Source of the DNA: Chloroflexota bacterium
Lineage (GTDB): Bacteria; Chloroflexota; Dehalococcoidia; UBA3495
Assembly (NCBI GenBank): GCA_022576105.1
Contig: JACZRM010000037.1
Span: 1-10,958 of the forward strand
DNA: 10,958 bases
Direction: 5' to 3'
Shown here: one piece after another, positions 6,545 through 10,958 of the stretch
Layout: every line of letters begins with the position of its first letter
Position numbering within the stretch: the stretch's first letter is position 1
Made by a program: the position numbers and the translations under genes
The notes under the pieces: model-generated
The model's input: only the letters and a program-made list of their open reading frames with translations
Told to the model about the DNA's origin: nothing
Database searches by the model: none

Positions 6545-7738
6545 ATGAGCGGACTTGGTAAGAGCAACGCGTTGGTGATGCAGTCGGGCGGCTGCACGCC
6601 GGTGATCAATCGCAGCCTAACCGGAGTAGTGAGGCAATCGCTAGAAGAGTCGGGCATAGGCCAGATTTGGGGGGCGGTTCACGGCTTGGAGGGCGTCCTG
6701 TCGGACCAACTGGTCGAACTGGGAACAATGTCCCAGGCGGAGTGGAAACGAATCGCCGCGACTCCGGCGGCGGCGCTGGGCTCCACCCGACACAAGCTGC
6801 AATCCAATGAAATCGATGCGGTACTGGACGCACTGACCCGACACAACGTTCGCTTCCTGTTTATCATCGGCGGCAACGACTCGGCTGAAACCGGACTGGC
6901 CGTCAGCCAGGCGGCACAGCACGCCGGTTATGAATTGCGGGTGGTGAACGTGCCCAAGACCATCGACAACGACCTGGTGTTGACCGACCACTCCCCCGGT
7001 TACGGCAGCGCCGCGCGGTTCATCGCGCTGGCCACTATCGGCGCGGGCCAGGATGCCCGGTCAATGGGCATGGCCTCGCCGATAACCATCATTGAGGTCA
7101 TGGGGCGGGACACCGGATGGCTGGCTGCCGCGTCGGCGTTGGCCCGGCAGCGGCCGGGAGACGCACCCCACCTGATTTGTGTGCCAGAAGTGCCGGTGGA
7201 AGAGGAACAGTTTGTTGACCGGATTGAGGCGGCTTACCAAGAATACGGCTTCGCGGTGGCGGTAATCGCCGAGAACACCCGAGGTCGCCACGGCGTCTTG
7301 GGCGGGCAATCAGACCCCTGGTTCGTCGATGATTTCGGCCACCAATACTACGACGGCCCAGCCCGGCACCTGGCTGGGTTGGTGGCCCAGCGGTTGAAAG
7401 TACGGGCCAGGTACGAGAAACCGGGCACTATCCAACGCTCCTTTATGCCGGCGGTATCCCGTACCGACGCCAACGAGGCGGAGCTGGCCGGGCGGGCGGC
7501 GGTGCAGGCCGCCACATCTGGCCACACCGACCAGATAGTTACCCTGGTCCGGGAATCGGGCAGCAAGTACGTCTGCACCACTGCCCTTGCGCCGCTGGGC
7601 CAGGTTGCTGGCAAAGTCCAAACCATGCCGGCCGAGTACCTTGATACCGATAGCTGCTTCGTCACTCCGGCCTTTATCGAATACGTGAAACCGCTGATCG
7701 GTAGTGCGCTGCCGCGGATTGGCCGGGTGAGCCGCTAG
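6545..7738 (+). CDS. pfp: 6-phosphofructokinase, pyrophosphate-dependent type
   Basis: The protein is a phosphofructokinase-A family enzyme of 397 residues from the chosen ATG. It opens with QSGGCTPVINRSL (13-25), has the phosphate-donor motif GGNDS (109-113), the catalytic PKTIDND (137-143, D141 as the base) and MGRDTGW (186-192). Two positions separate donors in this family. ATP enzymes have GGDG and PGTIDND; here an aspartate takes the place of the second glycine in GGDG and a lysine follows the proline. Both match pyrophosphate users, which make fructose 1,6-bisphosphate reversibly. Donor choice is inferred, not shown. The reading frame opens at a GTG at 6521, but the ATG at 6545 fits the family N-terminus and has AGG 6 nt upstream. 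No operon partner is seen: gaps of 369 and 349 bp flank the gene. Confidence 0.9.
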   Translation: MSGLGKSNALVMQSGGCTPVINRSLTGVVRQSLEESGIGQIWGAVHGLEGVLSDQLVELGTMSQAEWKRIAATPAAALGSTRHKLQSNEIDAVLDALTRHNVRFLFIIGGNDSAETGLAVSQAAQHAGYELRVVNVPKTIDNDLVLTDHSPGYGSAARFIALATIGAGQDARSMGMASPITIIEVMGRDTGWLAAASALARQRPGDAPHLICVPEVPVEEEQFVDRIEAAYQEYGFAVAVIAENTRGRHGVLGGQSDPWFVDDFGHQYYDGPARHLAGLVAQRLKVRARYEKPGTIQRSFMPAVSRTDANEAELAGRAAVQAATSGHTDQIVTLVRESGSKYVCTTALAPLGQVAGKVQTMPAEYLDTDSCFVTPAFIEYVKPLIGSALPRIGRVSR

Positions 7739-7864
7739 ATGTCCCACGTTCTCTGGACCATCCTTTCGGTTGGTCAGCAGCCTTAAACGCGGTGTTGGCC
7801 AGCCTTGCCGCAAAAGTGTCAATTGTGGCCTGTGAATGAGTTCAGGAGCCTATTCTTAATGCTA

Positions 7865-7883
7865 CCCTGAGTGCAGCGAAGGG
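7865..7883 (+). repeat. Dispersed repeat core, copy 1 (CCCTGAGT-CGAAGGG)
   Basis: This 19-bp core, CCCTGAGTGCAGCGAAGGG, matches 16 of 19 positions with the reverse complement of 10639-10657. Its ends (CCCT/AGGG) can pair with each other. It lies between the phosphofructokinase gene and the DUF1800 gene. Such CCCTGAG...CGAAGGG units are common intergenic repeats in several bacterial phyla. Confidence 0.65.
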
Positions 7884-8005
7884 TCTAAACTCCAGGGAAC
7901 TAGATTCCCCGCTAATTCAAACTGACTTTTGAGGCAGAGCCGTATTGCTCCTAGACACGGGGTATTCAACTGCTCAGAACCGCCCCGATGATTAGGAGTC
8001 CAAGA

Positions 8006-8033
8006 TTTCCAGGGGCCTATTCAGGTGTATACT
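8006..8033 (+). promoter_or_regulatory. Candidate promoter of the DUF1800-NHL unit
   Basis: TATACT at 8028-8033 resembles a -10 box (5 of 6 to TATAAT), with TG just before it. TTTCCA at 8006-8011 is a weak -35 match (4 of 6 to TTGACA) at 16-bp spacing. The start codon at 8088 would follow a leader of roughly 45-50 nt. This is a consensus match by eye only. Confidence 0.35.
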
Positions 8034-8087
8034 GCGGGTGTTCTGTTTTCGGGTAGACTTCAGTCAAGTAAGCTGGCAGGAGATGTC

Positions 8088-9515
8088 ATGGCACAGAAGG
8101 TCAGTCCCACGTCGCAGACCAACGACTTGGCGTTGCTGGCCCACCTGCTGCGTCGGGCCGGATTCGGCGCGACCAGGGACGAGCTGGACCGATACTGTTC
8201 CCAGGGCTACGACGCTACGGTCGAGGAACTGCTGCACCCGGAACTGGCCGAGCCGCTGGAAGAAGATGTGCTCCGCCGCTACCAGATTGACCAGAACAGC
8301 CTGATGCTCATTGAAAGCTCTCAGGCCTACTGGCTGTACCGCATCATCAACACCAACGCCCCCCTGGAAGAAAAGATGTGCCTGTTCTGGCACGGGCTGT
8401 TCGCCACCGCCTACGGCAAGTTGAACCACGCCAAGGCAGTGGTCAACCAGACCAACACCTTTCGCCGCCAGGGACTGGGCAATTTTAGGACCTTGCTGAT
8501 CGAACTTTCCCGGGACCCGGCCATGATCTTCTGGCTGGATAACAAGGACAACCACCAGGGCGCTCCCAACGAGAACTTTGGCCGTGAGCTGCTGGAGCTG
8601 TTCTCAATGGGCATTGGCAACTATTCCGAGGACGATGTGAAAGCCTGCGCCCGCGCCTTCACCGGCTGGACGATTAACAATGCCGATTACATGAGCGTGC
8701 GCGCTTCCCGCGATTCCATCTGGCCCCACGGCCGGCTGGACTGGCAGTTCGTTTACCGGCCGGAGGACCACGACGATTCAGAGAAGGTGTTTTTGGGGGA
8801 GCAGGGCCGATTCAACGGGGAAGATGTTATCGACATAATCTGCCGCCATCCGGCCACCGCCTGGTTTATCGGGCGTAAGCTGTACGAATTCTTCGTTTCG
8901 GACGTCCCCAACGAGGACGCGATACAAGAACTGGCCGGAGTGTTCCAAGCCAGCGACGGCGATATTCGAGCGGTTATGCGGGCGTTGCTGTTGTCCGATT
9001 TTTTCCAGGCCGACAATGTGCGCCTGGCCAAGGTAAAAAGCCCGGCGGAACTGGTGGCGGGTACCGCCCGTCTTTCGGGAGGCTACCAGTTCCCAGAATG
9101 GAGCATCGTCAACCTGGCCATGGACGTCAACTTCATGGGGCAGGAAATCCTCAATCCTCCTACGGTTGAAGGATGGCACACCGGGCGGGAATGGATTGAC
9201 ACCGGCAACCTGGTGGAAAGAATCAATTCGGCGGCATTGGAACTGGGCAATGCCAGCCAACCCGGCCTGCGCCGGGTAATCGAGCGGCTGCGGGCTGCCG
9301 GAGACGTCCTTTCTCCCGGAGAATTTGTGGATGTATGTCTGGACGCCACCACCCAATTTGAGACCTCGCCAGCGACGCGGGACAGCCTGGCCGGGTATGC
9401 CGACAAGCTGGGCGAATTGCGCTTTGACCGCCAGGATACACTGGCCTGCTCGGAACAACGGGTAGGGGAGATGCTGCAGATGATCGCGGCCACCCGAGAA
9501 TACCAGCTTGCCTGA
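8088..9515 (+). CDS. DUF1800 family protein
   Basis: This 475-residue protein carries the hallmarks of DUF1800: an N-terminal LLRRAGFGAT (20-29), the tract FWHGLFATAYGK (100-111), the central ENFGRELLELFSMG (162-175), ARAFTGW (188-194) and a C-terminal NPPTVEGWHTGREWID (356-371). The family has no proven activity. Its genes often sit next to DUF1501, and many members carry export signals. Here no signal peptide is seen, so it may be cytoplasmic, or its N-terminus may differ. An in-frame ATG exists at 8025, but AGGAG at 8078-8082 lies 5 nt before the ATG at 8088, and the DUF1800 hallmark follows shortly after. The NHL propeller gene starts 14 bp after its stop, which suggests coupled translation in one operon. 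DUF1501 is not found in the window. Confidence 0.88.
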   Translation: MAQKVSPTSQTNDLALLAHLLRRAGFGATRDELDRYCSQGYDATVEELLHPELAEPLEEDVLRRYQIDQNSLMLIESSQAYWLYRIINTNAPLEEKMCLFWHGLFATAYGKLNHAKAVVNQTNTFRRQGLGNFRTLLIELSRDPAMIFWLDNKDNHQGAPNENFGRELLELFSMGIGNYSEDDVKACARAFTGWTINNADYMSVRASRDSIWPHGRLDWQFVYRPEDHDDSEKVFLGEQGRFNGEDVIDIICRHPATAWFIGRKLYEFFVSDVPNEDAIQELAGVFQASDGDIRAVMRALLLSDFFQADNVRLAKVKSPAELVAGTARLSGGYQFPEWSIVNLAMDVNFMGQEILNPPTVEGWHTGREWIDTGNLVERINSAALELGNASQPGLRRVIERLRAAGDVLSPGEFVDVCLDATTQFETSPATRDSLAGYADKLGELRFDRQDTLACSEQRVGEMLQMIAATREYQLA

Positions 9516-9529
9516 CGACCGGTGCTGAT

Positions 9530-10591
9530 ATGTCTGCCGAATCAATGATCGCTAATCCAGGTTTCGAGTACCGCAAGACTGTTGGTTTTATTGCCAATGG
9601 CGGGCGTGGCTTCAACAATCCGGTTGACCTGACCTGGGACTCCTCCGGCCTGCTCTATGTTCTGAATCGGGCCGGTCCGGAGGTGGGCATTCGATTGCCC
9701 TATAAACGGGTGACCATCTGTACCTTTGATGAGGAATATCTGGGCGAGTTCGGCACCGGCGGCACTGGTGACGGACAGTTCTGGTGGCCCAGCTCCCTGG
9801 CCTTTGACCGCGCCGAGCGGCTTTATATTGCCGATGAAGCGTTGCATCATATCTCCATTTTCAGCAAAGAAGGCGAGTTTCTGGAGAAGTGGGGCGTCGC
9901 TGGCTCCAGGGACGGCGAATTGAACCGTCCTTCCTACATCGCCTTCGACCGGCAAGATAACCTGTACGTGTCCGACAGTCTGAACCACCGGGTGCAGATA
10001 TTCAGCCGGCAGGGCCGTTTCCTGGGGCAGTGGGGTAAGCCCGGCGACGGCCCCGGCCAGTTCAATATGCCCTGGGGTTTGAGCCTGGATGAACTGGGCA
10101 ATGTCTACGTCGCCGACTGGCGCAACGACCGGATTCAAAAATTTGACCCCAGCGGGTCTTTCCTGGCCCAGTGGGGCAGATCAGGTCGGGGAGCCGGGGA
10201 GTTTCACCGGCCGTCACATGTTGCGGTGGACGCCCAGGGCATGATCTACGTGGCGGACTGGGGCAATGAACGGGTGCAGATATTGAGCCCGGACGGTGAG
10301 GTATTGGCGGTGCTGCGGGGCGATTCAGTCGATTCCAAGTGGGCCCAAGAGTACTTTGCTGCCAACCCGGACGAGGCAACCCAGCGCCGGAAAGCCAACC
10401 TGGAGCCGGTAATTAAGCCCCACCCTGAGCAGGCCAGAGAAGAATCAGCCAATGTGGAAAAGCTGCTCTGGGGGCCGACCGCGGTCAAGTTGGACGCAGC
10501 CGGGCGCATCTACATCGTGGATAGCTGCCGCCACCGGATACAGATTTACCAGAAAACAGCCGTCGAAGCTCGGCAGACGGGGAAAATATAA
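9530..10591 (+). CDS. NHL-repeat six-bladed beta-propeller protein
   Basis: This 353-residue protein is built almost entirely of NHL-type repeats, each with a P-x-x-(L/I/V)-x-(F/V/L)-D turn, a (L/I)Y(V/I)-(A/S/V)-D strand and an (R/H)-(V/I)-Q-(I/K) strand. Blades can be seen at about 29-67, 86-113, 133-160, 180-207, 228-254 and 316-341, giving a six-bladed propeller. Linkers of the form GQWG-GxGxGxF recur between blades (115-129, 164-178, 212-226). Between blades 5 and 6 there is a charged insertion of about 60 residues (255-315) with no repeat pattern. NHL propellers are usually binding scaffolds or, in some members, enzymes; no catalytic residues can be named here. No signal peptide or membrane segment is seen. 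The gene follows DUF1800 by 14 bp with a poor ribosome-binding site, consistent with translational coupling. Confidence 0.88.
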   Translation: MSAESMIANPGFEYRKTVGFIANGGRGFNNPVDLTWDSSGLLYVLNRAGPEVGIRLPYKRVTICTFDEEYLGEFGTGGTGDGQFWWPSSLAFDRAERLYIADEALHHISIFSKEGEFLEKWGVAGSRDGELNRPSYIAFDRQDNLYVSDSLNHRVQIFSRQGRFLGQWGKPGDGPGQFNMPWGLSLDELGNVYVADWRNDRIQKFDPSGSFLAQWGRSGRGAGEFHRPSHVAVDAQGMIYVADWGNERVQILSPDGEVLAVLRGDSVDSKWAQEYFAANPDEATQRRKANLEPVIKPHPEQAREESANVEKLLWGPTAVKLDAAGRIYIVDSCRHRIQIYQKTAVEARQTGKI

Positions 10592-10616
10592 GGGTGGTTG
10601 AAAAGACTTCACTACT

Positions 10617-10692
10617 GTTTGTGGTTCGACAGGCCTGTCCCTTCGATAAACTCAGGGCAGGCTCTGAGCCAGCCGAAGGGCTCACCACGAAC
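10617..10692. repeat. Palindromic intergenic repeat, copy 2, between convergent genes
   Basis: The 76-bp element is bounded by GTTTGTGGT (10617-10625) and ACCACGAAC (10684-10692), which pair with one T-G wobble. Inside are the exact palindrome GACAGGCCTGTC (10628-10639), the repeat core CCCTTCGATAAACTCAGGG (10639-10657) and the hairpin GGCTCTGAGCC (10660-10670). The core is an inverted relative of 7865-7883. It lies between the convergent NHL and amidohydrolase genes and could act as a bidirectional transcription stop, although no T-run follows. Nothing else is seen in the 173-bp gap. Confidence 0.7.
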
Positions 10693-10764
10693 GGGTGCTA
10701 CTGCCTCAATCGCCTTTAGCCGCAGATGATTTACATGCGATTGCCCTGGTGCGGCCTGGGGCGG

Positions 10765-10958
10765 TCAACAGTTGCCCATTTCCACCATTCGACCTTCTCG
10801 CCAGGCAACTGCGCCATTCCGAACGGTCAAGAAAGTATCCAATCGGACCTTGCCCTCCACGTTGTGTCCGGCCATGTCGTGCCACACAAAACGGCCCTCG
10901 CGTAAATCGTAAACCGCTGCGTCACCCTCCATGCCCACGGCCAACGACCCAATGGTCC
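10765..10958 (-). CDS. Amidohydrolase/deacetylase family metallohydrolase, C-terminal part
   Basis: An open frame without a start runs from the window edge to a TGA at 10765-10767 and encodes 63 residues. It opens with TIGSLAVGMEGDAAVYDLRE, the closing strand typical of composite-domain amidohydrolases: G-x-(L/I)-x-(V/P)-G-x-x-(A/G)-D-x-(A/V). It continues with FVWHDMAGHNVEGK and TFLTVRNGAVAWREGRMVE, as in the dihydroorotase-like deacetylase group. These enzymes hydrolyse cyclic or linear amide bonds using one or two metal ions. The catalytic TIM barrel lies outside the window, so substrate and metal ligands cannot be judged. It converges with the NHL gene, with a palindromic repeat between them. 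Confidence 0.75.
   Translation of the reverse strand, partial: TIGSLAVGMEGDAAVYDLREGRFVWHDMAGHNVEGKVRLDTFLTVRNGAVAWREGRMVEMGNC

Larger units (their letters stand above)
7739..8087. other. Non-coding spacer with repeat fragments and candidate promoter
   Basis: No gene is supported in these 349 bp. Contents in order are as follows. A hairpin at 7756-7775 (8-bp arms, one mismatch, TTTC loop) could end the phosphofructokinase transcript but lacks a T-run. CAGGAGCCTATTC at 7843-7855 recurs with one change at 8010-8022. A dispersed-repeat core lies at 7865-7883, and a GGGAA/TTCCC hairpin at 7895-7909. The right end holds the candidate promoter and the ribosome-binding site of the DUF1800 gene. Confidence 0.5.

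Noticed and set aside
7310..7822. A 170-residue minus-strand frame over the phosphofructokinase 3' end
   Set aside because: It is antisense to conserved family sequence and its product resembles nothing known.
8778..9545. A 255-residue open frame antisense to the DUF1800 gene
   Set aside because: It is a mirror of a well-supported coding region in GC-rich DNA, with no recognisable motif and no ribosome-binding support.

Overview
The window looks like part of a moderately GC-rich bacterial chromosome. The best guess is a Chloroflexota (Dehalococcoidia / SAR202-like) genome. That guess rests on the gene mix (an F420-type luciferase-like oxidoreductase, a DUF1800 protein, an NHL-repeat protein, a pyrophosphate-type phosphofructokinase, an amidohydrolase/deacetylase) and on short dispersed palindromic repeats between genes. 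No rRNA, tRNA, CRISPR array, phage gene or transposase gene was seen, so this is an ordinary chromosomal neighbourhood with small repeat elements in its gaps.

Layout, left to right. A 99-bp MITE-like element flanked by CTAG lies at 20-126. It is followed by a small YtxH-like membrane protein (171-398, +) and a perfect hairpin terminator (415-450) shared with the convergent block to its right. That block is on the minus strand: an SRPBCC/START-like protein (1703-2131), then a metallo-beta-lactamase-fold hydrolase (490-1614), then the terminator. A palindromic C-rich/G-rich repeat (2207-2279) separates this pair from an LLM-class oxidoreductase (2383-3339, -). Next come ftsH (3504-5327, -), with its own terminator at 3432-3465, and a TlpA-like thioredoxin-fold lipoprotein (5579-6175, -). 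The spacer between these last two contains hairpins.

After a divergent intergenic region with two perfect palindromes, the plus strand carries a PPi-type 6-phosphofructokinase (6545-7738). A 349-bp non-coding gap containing a repeat follows. Then comes a probable two-gene unit: a DUF1800 protein (8088-9515) and a six-bladed NHL propeller protein (9530-10591), 14 bp apart. A 76-bp palindromic repeat closes that unit. The C-terminal end of an amidohydrolase enters from the right on the minus strand (10765 to the window edge).

Functionally the window is a mosaic rather than one pathway. It holds membrane protein quality control (FtsH), extracytoplasmic thiol redox (TlpA-like), glycolysis/gluconeogenesis (PPi-PFK) and several predicted small-molecule enzymes (MBL hydrolase, LLM oxidoreductase, amidohydrolase). 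The least explained part is the DUF1800-NHL pair. DUF1800 proteins usually sit beside DUF1501 proteins; here the adjacent gene is an NHL propeller, and neither protein has a visible export signal. No clear new defence or mobile system was found.
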